From contig VGZH01000004.1 of the NCBI GenBank assembly GCA_016872645.1, positions 1 to 64,000 on the forward strand: a DNA stretch of 64,000 bases, given 5' to 3'. The notes under the pieces are model-generated. The model did not search any database. It was not told where the DNA came from and was given only the letters and a program-made list of their open reading frames with translations. Positions 25,012-37,075 of this stretch are shown piece after piece. Every line of letters starts with the position of its first letter. Positions within the stretch are counted from its first letter, which is position 1. A program made the translations under genes and the position numbers. Source of the DNA: Planctomycetota bacterium (GTDB lineage Bacteria; Planctomycetota; Planctomycetia; Planctomycetales; Planctomycetaceae).

Positions 25012-26925
25012 ATGCTCTCAAACTTCTTGCAAATCAGTGACCGCATTTGGGCGTTGCCGGTGATTCATGGCAGCGGGGATTTCGCCATTGAAGTTCGGCG
25101 AGTGATGTTGGCTCAGGAATTTGACTGTCTGGCCGTGCCGCTGCCGCCGTCGTTTCAGGAGCATGTCGAAGAGGCGGTCACCGAGTTGCCAAACCTGTCG
25201 CTGGTCGTGCAATCGGAGCCATTCTCATTTGAGAGTTGGCAAGCGGAGGAGAGCGGAAGCGACGATGAATTGGTGGCAGATGCGTTCGCTTCGCCGTCGG
25301 GTCGGCAAGACGAATTGAGGGCGTGCAGTTACGTCCCGATTGATCCGTGTCAGCCGGTGATTGCCGCGCTGCGGATTGCTTTGCAAGAACGGATTCCGCG
25401 AGCGTTCATTGATCTCGAAACGGCAAACTTTGTCAGTCTGCCAGCGTTTTATCCAGATCCGTATCCGGTCAAACAAATGTCGATCGACCGTTTTGCAGCG
25501 GGACTGATGCCGACGGTACCGCGCATTCCGGAAGGTCAGCCAGAATCACGTGTCGTCTGGATGGCGAATCGGCTGCGCGAACTCGAACGGCGGCATGAGC
25601 GAATTCTCTTCGTCTGTTCGATCATGGACTGGCCCTGGGTGAAAGACGCCTTTCACGACCAACGCGAAGATCTCGCCGAGAACGATGACGTCGAGCCGAC
25701 AGAGACCTACACGAACGATCCGCTCACGCATCTTTTCTGGCTGGGTGAGTTGCCGTTCATCACCGGCTTGTACGAGCAAGCTCGACAGTCGCTGGACGAC
25801 GACGAGAACTTGTCAATCGACGGCGTGAAGGCGCTGCTGCTGGCGACGCGCGACCGCTACCGCCGCGATCTGAAATCGCGGGCTCGCAAGATCACACCCA
25901 AGACGCTGCGGACGTTTTTGCATTACGTTCGCAACCTGTGTCTGATCGAATGCCGGATGACTCCCGATTTGTATTCGCTGATTCTGGCAGCGAAACAAAT
26001 TGCCGGTGATCAATTCGCGATTACGCTGGCCGAAGTGGCTCGCGAGTATGCCTGGAAAGGCGCGGCTCCTCCCACACTGCGGATGACCAGCGGCGTCGCG
26101 CAACTTCCGGATGGTGATGTCGTGCGGATGAAGAGCCGTTTGCCGGGACAGGCGATTGCCTGGCGGTCGCTGGAACTGAAGCCGAAGGCTCCGAAGATCG
26201 ATCAGGATCAGTGGCGGCAACGCTGGAATCCGTTTCATCAGTGTTCGTGGCCAGAAGAAGATGTCGCCATCGAAAAGTTTCGCACGCACGTCAAAGAGGC
26301 CGCGCTGGCGATGCTGGGTGCCGACCTCGCCCGCAGTGAGAAGTTTTCGACCAGCCTGAAAGATGGACTCGACATTCGCGAGACGCTGCGCAACTTTCAC
26401 ACCGGCGAGTTGTATGTGAAGGTTTGCCCGCCGACGCGCGGGACGCTCGATTGCGTGCTGATGTTTTTCGATTCCCCCGCCGATCCTCGCGACTATCCCT
26501 GGAGGATCACTTGGGTGGCCGAGCATCACGATGAATCGACGTTGGCACTGTTCGCGACCGACTTCGGCCGCGAGATGGTCGGCCCGGGGATCGGTGCCGC
26601 GAGCTATGGTGGAGCAATGTTTCTCTTCCCACCGCGACCGATCTCGGAAGTCTGGTCCGACCCGCAATTCGACTTTACCGACACCATGGAAGAGCGGTTG
26701 CTCGCCGCTGCCTGCGTCTACAGTGAATGCCGACACATCGCGGTGCTCAGCGAATCTCCCCCAGGCCCCGGCTGGCGAAGACTCGCCAAGAAGCATCGCA
26801 AGAAACTGATCCACGTCCCGCTCGGACGCTTCAGTCAGGAGACGATCCAGCAACTCCGCATTGTGCATGTCCTCAACGGCAAACAAGTTCGCAGCTACGC
26901 GGCCCACTTCATCCGCAAGTCGTGA
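25012..26925 (+). CDS. Large unrecognised cytoplasmic protein (637 aa)
   Basis: I do not recognise this family with confidence. The start is placed at the ATG at 25012 (MLSNFLQISDRIWALPV); a GTG at 24964 is also possible. No signal peptide or membrane helix is seen. The opening, ALPVIHGSGDFAIEVRRVML followed by FDCLAVPLPPSFQEHVEEAV, and the segment RILFVCSIMDWPWVKDAF near residue 200 recall TraB/DUF5682-type proteins, which start with a similar 'locate item, then who owns it' beta-alpha layout, but this is weak. The C-terminal third has CVYSECRHIAVLSE and a basic tail. Neighbours (PaiB, a pyrophosphatase) give no clue. Its size and clean codon structure argue for a real gene. Confidence 0.6.
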   Translation: MLSNFLQISDRIWALPVIHGSGDFAIEVRRVMLAQEFDCLAVPLPPSFQEHVEEAVTELPNLSLVVQSEPFSFESWQAEESGSDDELVADAFASPSGRQDELRACSYVPIDPCQPVIAALRIALQERIPRAFIDLETANFVSLPAFYPDPYPVKQMSIDRFAAGLMPTVPRIPEGQPESRVVWMANRLRELERRHERILFVCSIMDWPWVKDAFHDQREDLAENDDVEPTETYTNDPLTHLFWLGELPFITGLYEQARQSLDDDENLSIDGVKALLLATRDRYRRDLKSRARKITPKTLRTFLHYVRNLCLIECRMTPDLYSLILAAKQIAGDQFAITLAEVAREYAWKGAAPPTLRMTSGVAQLPDGDVVRMKSRLPGQAIAWRSLELKPKAPKIDQDQWRQRWNPFHQCSWPEEDVAIEKFRTHVKEAALAMLGADLARSEKFSTSLKDGLDIRETLRNFHTGELYVKVCPPTRGTLDCVLMFFDSPADPRDYPWRITWVAEHHDESTLALFATDFGREMVGPGIGAASYGGAMFLFPPRPISEVWSDPQFDFTDTMEERLLAAACVYSECRHIAVLSESPPGPGWRRLAKKHRKKLIHVPLGRFSQETIQQLRIVHVLNGKQVRSYAAHFIRKS

Positions 26926-27105
26926 CATTCCAGGGCGTCACCCTCAAAAGCCAGGCGTCGGCGAAAATTCAGCGACGTTCAAATTTCTCGCAACAGATGC
27001 CTTGTTTTGTTCGACGCGGCCCGCCACAACAACCGCCGATCGATGCGCGAGAAGGCTCGCGCCAAGACTTCATTCAAAACTCGTCCTTCACGGAAAGAGG
27101 GAACC

Positions 27106-29784
<2,679 letters not shown>

Positions 29785-29822
29785 CCGGCAATACGAGTCG
29801 AGTGAATTCCGATTGTTCGCGG

Positions 29823-29860
29823 ATGCCGCAGTGATTGACGTCACTGCGGCATTTGCGTTT
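29823..29860 (+). terminator. Intrinsic terminator after the pyrophosphatase gene
   Basis: ATGCCGCAGTGA (29823-29834) and TCACTGCGGCAT (29841-29852) form a perfect 12-base stem with a six-base loop, followed by TTGCGTTT. It lies 38 bases after the stop codon. The T-tract is interrupted, so efficiency may be moderate; the stem would also act on transcripts arriving from smc on the other strand. Confidence 0.7.
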
Positions 29861-30023
29861 CGTGAACTCACAGAGAGCGTCCGTAGCGTGTCTGTCTTTT
29901 GTCGACAACTGTGAGCCGCTCGACTGGTCCCGCGAGGCGATGACGGATTCATTCACTGCTGGTGTGTCTGGCGTCAAGCAATTTGACCAGCAGGCGGCCT
30001 GCGATGCCGGAGGCTCGTGATGC

Positions 30024-33000
30024 TCAAGCGGCATTCGCATCAGGCGATGGTGACATCCGGAAGTGTCCATCGTCGCTGACGTCTTCAAAGCGGACAGACA
30101 TCCGTTTGCTGACACCGCTTTGTTCCATCGTCACACCGTAGAGGATGTCGCCGATCTGCATCGAGCGTTTGTTGTGTGTGATCATGATGAATTGGGTGGC
30201 CTGTTTGAATTCGCGAACGACGCCGCTGTAACGCTCGACGTTGGCTTCGTCCAAGGCGGCGTCGACTTCGTCCAGGATGCAGAACGGGCTGGGCTTGCTG
30301 CGGAAGATCGCCATCAGCAGAGCGACGGCAGTCATCGTTTTCTCGCCGCCACTCAGCAGTGAGATGCTCCGCAGTTCTTTTCCAGGAGGACGAGCAACTA
30401 CGTCGATGCCGCAGTCGAGCACGTCGTTGTGGTCTTCCAGAATGATGTCTCCTTCACCACCACCGAACATCTTGCGAAACAAGTTTTGGAACTGCACGCG
30501 GATCGACTCGAACGTTTCCAGGAACATTCGCTGACTCTCGCCGTTGATCTGGCGGATGATTTCTTCGAGCGTGGACTTAGCTTCTTCGAGGTCTTGCAAC
30601 TGCGAACTGAGGTGCTGGTAGCGGCCATCCAATTCATCGAGATCTTTGAGGCTGTCCGTGTTGACGCTCCCCATCATTTTGAGCTTGCGCCGCAGACGAT
30701 TGACTCGCTCTTCGAGTTCCGGGCGAATGTCGGCGAAGGAGGGGTCAGTTGTCAGGGGTCGGGGGTCAGATAACTCACCTGACACCGCCTGAGTTTGAGT
30801 GACCGAAGTCGGACCATCCTCTTCTGACCCTTGAACTCTGATCCCTGACCCCTGCAACTCATCCCGCCACTTCGCAAACGCCGACGCTCCCGACGAGACG
30901 ACTTCGTCGAGTGTCATCTGGTATTCCTCTTCGATTCGTTCGGCGCAAACTTGCAACTGGTGGCGAGCATCGCGAGCGGCGATTTCGTTGGCGTGCAGTC
31001 GATCGGCTAGTTCGCGGCGAGTGGCTCGCAGGAGAGCCTCCTCTTCGGCGAACGAGGCTTTCTGATTCCGCAGTTGGTCCTTGTCGGCGAGGATGGCTGC
31101 CACCTCGGCGGCGAACTTCTCGTCGAGCAGTTGCAGTTCCCACAGCTCGGCGTTCGTGTTCAGCATCTGCAGGTTCAGCTGCCGCAGCTGGGTGGCAGCG
31201 GTTTGCAGTCGACGCTCGGCTTCGTCGAATTGCTCGTCGCGTTGTCGCTGTTCTTCCCGCAAACGGACCACCGTCGATCGTAAACCTTGCAGGCGTTCCT
31301 CGTGCTTGGCGAGGGCCAGACGCTGATCGACTTGCTGTTGCGTCAGCAGTTGCCGTTGGGATTCGTGCCCGGCGACGGCGGCTTCGAGTGCGGCGAACGA
31401 ATCGCGCAAGCTGGCCAGGTTGTCGTCAAACCAGGCGCGCTCGCGCTGAGCTTGATCGATTTGCAGAACGAGTTCGGCGACGAGCGACTCGAACCGAGCG
31501 GCTTCGGCGAGGATCGCGTCCCGTTCTTTGGAATACCGTTCGACCTCTTGCCGCTGGGAATAAACGTCCGAGCGTGCGTGGGCGAGCCGATCGGCGAGTT
31601 CCTGTTTCTCGGACGTGGATGTTTCGATGACTCGTTCGACGTTTTTGAGAGTCTGTGTGACGTCGGCCAGTTGTCGTTCCCCGTCGGCGATCGTGCGGTC
31701 GAGTCGTAGCAGATCATTCTTCAATCGACGGAGTTCGCTACGGCGAGTCAGCAGTGCGGACTCGCTGCGGACCGTGCCGGCGAACAGTGTACCGTCGTCC
31801 TCGAGCAGCTCTCCTTGCAGTGTCACGAACCGGCAGCCTTGGCCTTCGCCGTTGGCAAGCCGCAGTGCAGTGTCGAGCGTGTCGACAACCCATGTCGTGC
31901 CAAGCAACACCTCGGCCAAGCCGCGGTGGCCGGTCTTGAGGCTGGCGAGTTGGTCGGCCCGTTTGATGATGCCAGGGGCGTTGAGGGAGTGACTGGGTTG
32001 GGGGATGAGAGGGTGAGAGGGTACTTCGACAAAACCCACTCTTCCCGACAGACGGCTTCCGCCGCTGTTGAGGTACTCGATCAGCGGGGCCATCTCGCGG
32101 ACGACGATAAGTTGTGCTCTGGCGCCGAGGGCGACTTCGAGGATTGCGGCTTCGTCGAGGTCCGCTTCAAGCAGGTCGGCGACGCTGCCGAGGATGCTGG
32201 TCCACGGGGCATAGTCGGAAGATTGTGCTCGGCTGAGGATTTCCTTCACACCGATGCCGAGCCCTTCTTGCCGACGTTCGAGGTCTTCCAGGACCGCTTG
32301 CTGCGATTGCCGGGCACTGCGGTCTTCGCGTTGTTCGCGGAGTTGTTGCTGCAAGCGATCTTGCTCAGCGATGAGCTGTTGTTGGCGTTCGCGAACCTCG
32401 CGGACTTTGCTGTCGAGCGACGCGACTTCGCTGAGCACGGCATCGACGGCCGCTTGCCGACGCAAGACCTCGGACTGCGCTGAGACGGTGCTGGAGACGC
32501 ACTGATCTAAACGCTGGCTGGCGGTGATCGCGGCCGAGTTGGCGGCGTCGCGTTGCGAGTGCAGATTGTTGACTCGTTGCTGCGTCGCGCTGGCTTGCTG
32601 CGTCAGTTCGAGTTGTTTCTGGCGTTCGCGGTCGAGCGTGGCTTGATCAGACTTGAGCTGAGACGCGACTTCCACCAGCTGCTTTTCAGTGTCGGTAATC
32701 GCCGTCCGCAGCCGCAAGTGCTCGGCGTCGCCGGTCGATAGCACTTCCTCTGAGCAATGAAGTTCGGCGGTCAGTTCGCACGAGCGGCCGTGCATGACGC
32801 TGCGCTGCCGGCGCAGGCGATCCAAGTCGGTGCCGAGTTCCTTCTGCCGACCGGTCAGGTGCCGCAGCGTCGATTCCTGACGGACGACGCTCTCGCGATT
32901 ACTGGCGGCGGTGCGCTCGGCATGTCGCAGACGCGTGTCGACCTCGGCGATTTCGGCATCGAAGAATGAGAGCTTTTGTTCGAGTTCCTGTTGCCGCGAG

Positions 33001-33773
33001 GACAGCTCGGTGAGTTCGGCTTCGCCGGTGTGCAGATCGGCTTCGACGATCGCCAACTGTGTGGAGAAGTGCCGGTGATCGTCAGCGGCGAGGCCGAACC
33101 ACCACTCGCGAAGTTCGGCGGAGATTTCCCGGTACTTGCTGGCCTTCGAGGCTTGCGAGCGCATCGAGTTGAGTTGCGATTCGACCTCATCGACGATGTC
33201 GCGCAGTCGCAGCAGGTTTTGCTCGACGCGCTCCAGCTTGCGAGTCGCTTCCTCTTTGCGAAGTTTGTAACGCGACACGCCGGCGGCTTCTTCGAAGACG
33301 TGTCGTCGTGCGGCGGCGTTCGATTGCAGGATCTGATCGACTCGGCCTTGTTCGATGATGCTGTAGGCGGAAGATCCGGCTCCGGTGCCAAGGAACAGGT
33401 CTTTGATGTCCTTCAGCCGCGCGGTCTGCCGATTGATGAGATATTCGGAATCACCGTTGCGCCAAATGCGGCGGCCGATCTGCACTTCTGCGGCGTCGAG
33501 CGTCAGGCACTTCGACGAGTTGTCGAACGTCAACAGAACTTCGGCGAACGGAGCAGGCTTGCGCCCCGATGCTCCGTTAAAAATGACATCGGTCATTTCT
33601 TTGCCGCGAAGGCTCTTGGGGCTTTGATCGCCGAGCACCCATTTGATCGAGTCAACCACGTTGCTCTTACCCGATCCGTTCGGCCCGACGACGCAGGTAA
33701 TCCCGCGAGAGAAGTCGAAACGCGTCCGATCCGCGAAGCTCTTGAAGCCGAACATTTCCAGCGACTTAAGCAT
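30024..33773 (-). CDS. smc: Chromosome segregation protein SMC
   Basis: SMC forms the condensin ring that organises sister chromosomes. The 1249 residues have Walker [10 protein letters not shown] (residues 30-38), a long coiled coil, a hinge at about 510-690, the returning coiled coil, the ABC signature [11 protein letters not shown] (near 1145) and Walker [17 protein letters not shown]. The ends are intact. Two places are encoded by short-period repeats: residues about 583-598 in the hinge ([12 protein letters not shown]) and about 971-1010 near the end of the coiled coil ([13 protein letters not shown] and DPRPLTTDP). Both keep the frame. The gene follows the FlgI-like lipoprotein gene in a minus-strand run. 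Confidence 0.95.
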   Translation of the reverse strand: MLKSLEMFGFKSFADRTRFDFSRGITCVVGPNGSGKSNVVDSIKWVLGDQSPKSLRGKEMTDVIFNGASGRKPAPFAEVLLTFDNSSKCLTLDAAEVQIGRRIWRNGDSEYLINRQTARLKDIKDLFLGTGAGSSAYSIIEQGRVDQILQSNAAARRHVFEEAAGVSRYKLRKEEATRKLERVEQNLLRLRDIVDEVESQLNSMRSQASKASKYREISAELREWWFGLAADDHRHFSTQLAIVEADLHTGEAELTELSSRQQELEQKLSFFDAEIAEVDTRLRHAERTAASNRESVVRQESTLRHLTGRQKELGTDLDRLRRQRSVMHGRSCELTAELHCSEEVLSTGDAEHLRLRTAITDTEKQLVEVASQLKSDQATLDRERQKQLELTQQASATQQRVNNLHSQRDAANSAAITASQRLDQCVSSTVSAQSEVLRRQAAVDAVLSEVASLDSKVREVRERQQQLIAEQDRLQQQLREQREDRSARQSQQAVLEDLERRQEGLGIGVKEILSRAQSSDYAPWTSILGSVADLLEADLDEAAILEVALGARAQLIVVREMAPLIEYLNSGGSRLSGRVGFVEVPSHPLIPQPSHSLNAPGIIKRADQLASLKTGHRGLAEVLLGTTWVVDTLDTALRLANGEGQGCRFVTLQGELLEDDGTLFAGTVRSESALLTRRSELRRLKNDLLRLDRTIADGERQLADVTQTLKNVERVIETSTSEKQELADRLAHARSDVYSQRQEVERYSKERDAILAEAARFESLVAELVLQIDQAQRERAWFDDNLASLRDSFAALEAAVAGHESQRQLLTQQQVDQRLALAKHEERLQGLRSTVVRLREEQRQRDEQFDEAERRLQTAATQLRQLNLQMLNTNAELWELQLLDEKFAAEVAAILADKDQLRNQKASFAEEEALLRATRRELADRLHANEIAARDARHQLQVCAERIEEEYQMTLDEVVSSGASAFAKWRDELQGSGIRVQGSEEDGPTSVTQTQAVSGELSDPRPLTTDPSFADIRPELEERVNRLRRKLKMMGSVNTDSLKDLDELDGRYQHLSSQLQDLEEAKSTLEEIIRQINGESQRMFLETFESIRVQFQNLFRKMFGGGEGDIILEDHNDVLDCGIDVVARPPGKELRSISLLSGGEKTMTAVALLMAIFRSKPSPFCILDEVDAALDEANVERYSGVVREFKQATQFIMITHNKRSMQIGDILYGVTMEQSGVSKRMSVRFEDVSDDGHFRMSPSPDANAA
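30741..30854. repeat. Heptamer array pair inside smc, coiled-coil end
   Basis: The left arm 30741-30770 reads GGGTCAG, TTGTCAG, GGGTCGG, GGGTCAG. The right arm 30823-30854, read on the opposite strand, gives GGGTCAG, GGATCAG, AGTTCAA, GGGTCAG. The period is 7 and the arms oppose each other. The whole element is translated in frame as part of SMC. Confidence 0.85.
31980..32022. repeat. Octamer-type array inside smc, hinge region
   Basis: Read on the minus strand, 32022-31980 gives CTCTCACC, CTCTCATC, CCCCAACC, CAGTCACT, CCCTCAAC, an imperfect 8-base period. It encodes [13 protein letters not shown] in the SMC hinge. The units resemble the octamers upstream of murA (4491-4563). No opposing arm is seen. 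Confidence 0.65.
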
Positions 33774-33801
33774 GGCGGTGGGGAGGGGTTAGGAGTCGAG
33801 G

Positions 33802-33837
33802 GACAGAAAGCCAATGACAGAAGACAGAGGGCAGAAG
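33802..33837. repeat. Heptamer array between the FlgI-like gene and smc
   Basis: GACAGAA, AGCCAAT, GACAGAA, GACAGAG, GGCAGAA follow each other with a 7-base period. A weak opposing arm (TTCTGACCG and CCTCTGAT) follows at 33841-33862. The element fills most of the 94-base gap upstream of the smc start. Confidence 0.7.
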
Positions 33838-33867
33838 TCCGTTCTGACCGCCGGCCTCTGATTTCTC

Positions 33868-35853
33868 TCATTTGCGTTTCCAGAATTCGAACCAGCGTCG
33901 TTGGGCATCGTCGGCTGCCGTCGAATTGCGAGCGTCTGCGACAGAGGCGGTGCCATTCGAGTCGGTTTCAGACTGCGCGAGTTCGTCGGGTGCGGCGGTC
34001 TGCTTCTCCACAGCGTCGCCTTCCGAAAGCTTGGTGTTGCCGTCGTCTTTGAGATTCGGGACGAAGTTCGGGACGAGGTTCGCGTTGCCGACTCGGACTT
34101 TCTTGCCATTGGATTTGGCGGAGTCATCCTTGCGAACGTACTCGCGGCCACCTTGTGGTAGAGCGTCGATTTCGATGCGACCGGAGAGATTCTGTTGCTT
34201 GGCGGCCTGAAGCAGCAATTGCGCGACATCGGGATAGCTGGCTCCGAATTCGACGGCGGTGCGAATGACGTCCGCCACGCGTGTCGAAACTTCTTTGCGC
34301 TTATCCGGTTGGCCGGCTTGGTATCGGGAGATCACGATGCGATCCGTGGCGGGCTGTGCCGTGACAAGGATGTGATTGCCGGCTCGCACAGCCAACGGAG
34401 TTTTGAACTGCTGGCCTTCGCCGAAAAGAACGATTTCCGATCGGCGATGCTGCGTCAAATGGATGATTGGGTCGCCCGTGGTCGGCAGCGTGTGCAAGGC
34501 GAAGAGTTCGCGGTCAGAGTTGGCCTCGTGCATCATTTCGCCGTTGAGATACGGGTCACGTTTGTCGAGCGTCCACAATGCGCGAAAGGCTCCGTAACGG
34601 AGTTCCGCGCTGTCGACGATCTTGCCGGTGTTGTCCGTTTGTGAATTAGTCAGTTTCCGAAGCAACAGATGAGCCTCACCGTCATCGATCGTCGAGAGTG
34701 CCGCCAGCGCATATACGCGGAAGGCTCGCTCGTTGACGGCCACCTCGCCAAGAACGGGCGCCGCTTCGGCTTGACCGAGGTATGCCAGCGCGACGGCCGC
34801 ATTGAAACGGACTTCCAAATCAGGATGCTTCAACCCCGTTTTGAGAATGGGGATCGCTTCGTTGCCGATCGCCTCCAACTGCAATGTTGCCAGTTCTGTC
34901 GTGTCGGGATCGAGCAATTGCGATTTCAATTTCTCCATGCGGACATGCCGTGCGACCGGCGTCTCGCGAAACGCGATGTTTCGGATCACTTCGCGATACC
35001 GCGGGTAGTTGTCCTTGTAGCGCGGAAGCACTTTCAGCTCGATCGTCTGATCAGTGAGTGCTTTGGCCAACGGTTCACGCAAGCCGCTTTCGTTGTAAGC
35101 GAAGAATCGTTGACCGATCTTGTCGGCAATGCGTTTTGACTGTCGCACGCTGCGAAAGTCACTGCGAAGCTGGATGCGCAGGTCGCGGTCTTTTTTGGAG
35201 GCACCCCCGCCTAAAATTTTCCCGCGCCGCTTCAAGCCCGTGTTGTCGGACTTTCCTTCGCCAGATGTGACCATGATCGGCCCTTTGGCCTTTCCTAAAA
35301 TATGGCCTTTCATCACACCTTGACCGGGAATGATGGCGGATTCAGACAGTTCCGTTTCCAGCAGCCAGCCGCCATTGAGACTGCTGGTGGTGTCGCCATC
35401 GGGAACGCGAACCTCAACATCAAAGGCTTCACCCTTGCGAATCATTGGTGGCAAGTACGCACGCACGATGACCAACGCGGTGTTCGGCGAACGCAGGATT
35501 GTTTCAGGATCGTCGATCCCGCGGCGACGCATGTCGTCTGCGAGCACTTCACGATAACTCGAGGGTGGCGGATCACTGCCGGCCCCATCTAACCCGACGA
35601 CCAACCCAACGCCTTCCAAAGTCACCAGATTGAGATTTGCAAATCCGGCATAGTCGCCGACCATCGGAGTCTCGACTTTCGTCTCAAACTCATTGTCCTT
35701 TTCGTCGTCTTTCTCAGCTTCCTCATCCTGCTTGTCGGGTGACTGCGATCGCAGCAGCTTGGATGGCAACAGTTTGAAGTCTTGGCAGCCAACGATGGAG
35801 CCGGCCAGTAGCAAGCTCAACGTCAGACAAATGCTGTGTCGAAACGCCTTCAT
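33868..35853 (-). CDS. FlgI-like lipoprotein with HEAT-like segment
   Basis: The start at 35853 (MKAFRHSICLTLSLLLAG) follows a GGGAG site and gives 661 residues with a lipoprotein signal: the lipobox SIVGC puts the modified cysteine at residue 23. After an acidic linker (DKQDEEAEKDDEKD) comes a FlgI-type domain: LVTLEGVGLVVGLDGAGSDP, NTALVIVRAYLPPMIRKGE and FDVEVRVPDGD match the flagellar P-ring protein. Residues about 325-400 then read like HEAT repeats (AIPILKTGLKHPDLEVRF, NAAVALAYLGQAEAAP). No flagellar genes are nearby, and P-ring proteins are not lipoproteins, so this is more likely a planctomycete envelope ring or scaffold protein that reuses the FlgI fold. The C-terminus is low-complexity and basic. 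Confidence 0.75.
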   Translation of the reverse strand: MKAFRHSICLTLSLLLAGSIVGCQDFKLLPSKLLRSQSPDKQDEEAEKDDEKDNEFETKVETPMVGDYAGFANLNLVTLEGVGLVVGLDGAGSDPPPSSYREVLADDMRRRGIDDPETILRSPNTALVIVRAYLPPMIRKGEAFDVEVRVPDGDTTSSLNGGWLLETELSESAIIPGQGVMKGHILGKAKGPIMVTSGEGKSDNTGLKRRGKILGGGASKKDRDLRIQLRSDFRSVRQSKRIADKIGQRFFAYNESGLREPLAKALTDQTIELKVLPRYKDNYPRYREVIRNIAFRETPVARHVRMEKLKSQLLDPDTTELATLQLEAIGNEAIPILKTGLKHPDLEVRFNAAVALAYLGQAEAAPVLGEVAVNERAFRVYALAALSTIDDGEAHLLLRKLTNSQTDNTGKIVDSAELRYGAFRALWTLDKRDPYLNGEMMHEANSDRELFALHTLPTTGDPIIHLTQHRRSEIVLFGEGQQFKTPLAVRAGNHILVTAQPATDRIVISRYQAGQPDKRKEVSTRVADVIRTAVEFGASYPDVAQLLLQAAKQQNLSGRIEIDALPQGGREYVRKDDSAKSNGKKVRVGNANLVPNFVPNLKDDGNTKLSEGDAVEKQTAAPDELAQSETDSNGTASVADARNSTAADDAQRRWFEFWKRK

Positions 35854-36235
35854 GACGTTGCTCCCGAAAGGGACAGACGGGTGAGTCGCTTCATCGCGAG
35901 CTGTCGGAGCGCGTGAATAGCGCGGCATCTGAACGACGCGACAATTCGTACGCCTGAGGCTGGCGGTGAAACAATCGGAAGGAATTAAACGGTGAGAATT
36001 TCAGACAGGAAAACGCGCGGCCAGATCGCCGAGCGGCAGGAATGGGGCGGAACAGTACGTCCGGTCGCGAGAACGGGTCAAGGTGTCTCTCGCAGCGGAT
36101 GAGCAGCAAATCCGACGGGGCCGTGCAACGTGCAGAGTTCAAAGTGAAACATGTCCAACGGATCTTCTGTGTCGCCCCATTTCGCACTTTGCAGTTTGCG
36201 CTCTGCACTGACGTGTAGCGTGGCCGCGTTTCTGG
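35854..36235. other. 382-base gap upstream of the FlgI-like gene, with heptamer arrays
   Basis: The gap between plsC and the FlgI-like gene should contain the latter's promoter on the minus strand. No coding frame is convincing. Its only strong structure is the heptamer array pair at 36123-36210. Confidence 0.5.
36123..36210. repeat. Heptamer array pair after plsC, same heptamer as at dcd
   Basis: The left arm 36123-36150 reads GCAACGT, GCAGAGT, TCAAAGT. The right arm 36181-36210, read on the opposite strand, gives GCAGAGC, GCAAACT, GCAAAGT, GCGAAA. The units match those at 22968-23093, 13 kb away, in period, sequence and opposed layout. Confidence 0.85.
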
Positions 36236-37003
36236 TTACTTCGCCTCATCGGTTGACGGGCAATACCGCACTCCCCCTAGTTCGGCCAGCTTGCGCATCA
36301 GCAAGTCGGTCAGTGCCTGAAGCACCTCTTGCGATTTTCGTTGTCCTTGCCACGGGCTCAAGTCGATGGGGGTGCCGTAGGTCACTCGCACGCGGCTGGG
36401 AGAGTAAAACGGCTCGATCATGCTCTCTCCCTGAGGTGCGCCGTCGATGTAAACCGGGATGATCGGGACCCCGGATTTTAGAGCCAGAAACGCGATACCG
36501 GGATTCGCGGCACGCAGCCCCTCGCCCGTATTGATGCCACCCTCCGGGAAGATGCCGATCAGATCCCCCTTTTCGAGCCGCCGGATCGCATCACGCGTCG
36601 GACCGATGTCGTGGCCGTCTCGATCGACCGGGATTGACTGCATCGCCCGTCCGACCCAGCCGACCAAGCCGGGCTGTTCGTAATACTCGCGGGCCATCAG
36701 ATAGCCGATGACGCGAGTCGACCGAGCAGGTCCTTCGTACCGCAAGTGCGAGTTCATCCAGGCCAGCATCGGGTCCACAGGGCTACGATGATTCGACAGG
36801 ATGATTGCCCCACCGAACTCCGGATACGGGCAACGGCCACTGGCTCGCCAGTGAAACATGAACGCGACATACAAGCGATTCATGATGTACAGCAGCCAGA
36901 CCCGCCAATCATCTCGACACCGTCGTACCGACAGCGACACCAACCCGACCGCGATTATGGCATAAGCCAGCAACACCAATTGCGCGAGTTGGTCAGGTGT
37001 CAT
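36236..37003 (-). CDS. plsC: 1-acyl-sn-glycerol-3-phosphate acyltransferase (PlsC family)
   Basis: The start at 37003 (MTPDQLAQLVLLAYAI) gives 255 residues. An N-terminal hydrophobic helix anchors it to the membrane. The acyltransferase motifs are clear: NHRSPVD (the HX4D catalytic pair, near residue 71), a glycine-arginine block and FPEGGIN (near residue 155), and VPIIPVYIDG near 185. The enzyme puts the second acyl chain on lysophosphatidic acid in phospholipid synthesis, though relatives acylate other lipids. It lies 72 bases after truB, with a heptamer array in the gap. Confidence 0.88.
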   Translation of the reverse strand: MTPDQLAQLVLLAYAIIAVGLVSLSVRRCRDDWRVWLLYIMNRLYVAFMFHWRASGRCPYPEFGGAIILSNHRSPVDPMLAWMNSHLRYEGPARSTRVIGYLMAREYYEQPGLVGWVGRAMQSIPVDRDGHDIGPTRDAIRRLEKGDLIGIFPEGGINTGEGLRAANPGIAFLALKSGVPIIPVYIDGAPQGESMIEPFYSPSRVRVTYGTPIDLSPWQGQRKSQEVLQALTDLLMRKLAELGGVRYCPSTDEAK

Positions 37004-37044
37004 GCTTGTTCGCTGGGGCGGATGTGGTGGTGCAGCTGTCGACG

Positions 37045-37065
37045 GAGTATTGAGTACTGAGTACT
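37045..37065. repeat. Three heptamer units between truB and plsC
   Basis: GAGTATT, GAGTACT, GAGTACT run without a break from 37045 to 37065 in the gap upstream of the plsC start. It is the shortest array of the set and has no opposing arm; each GAGTACT is itself nearly palindromic (AGTACT). Confidence 0.75.
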
Positions 37066-37075
37066 GGCAACTCAA

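Noticed and set aside
25813-26928. 371-codon minus-strand open frame
   Set aside because: It is antisense to the 637-residue gene at 25012; the plus-strand frame is longer and has better codon structure.
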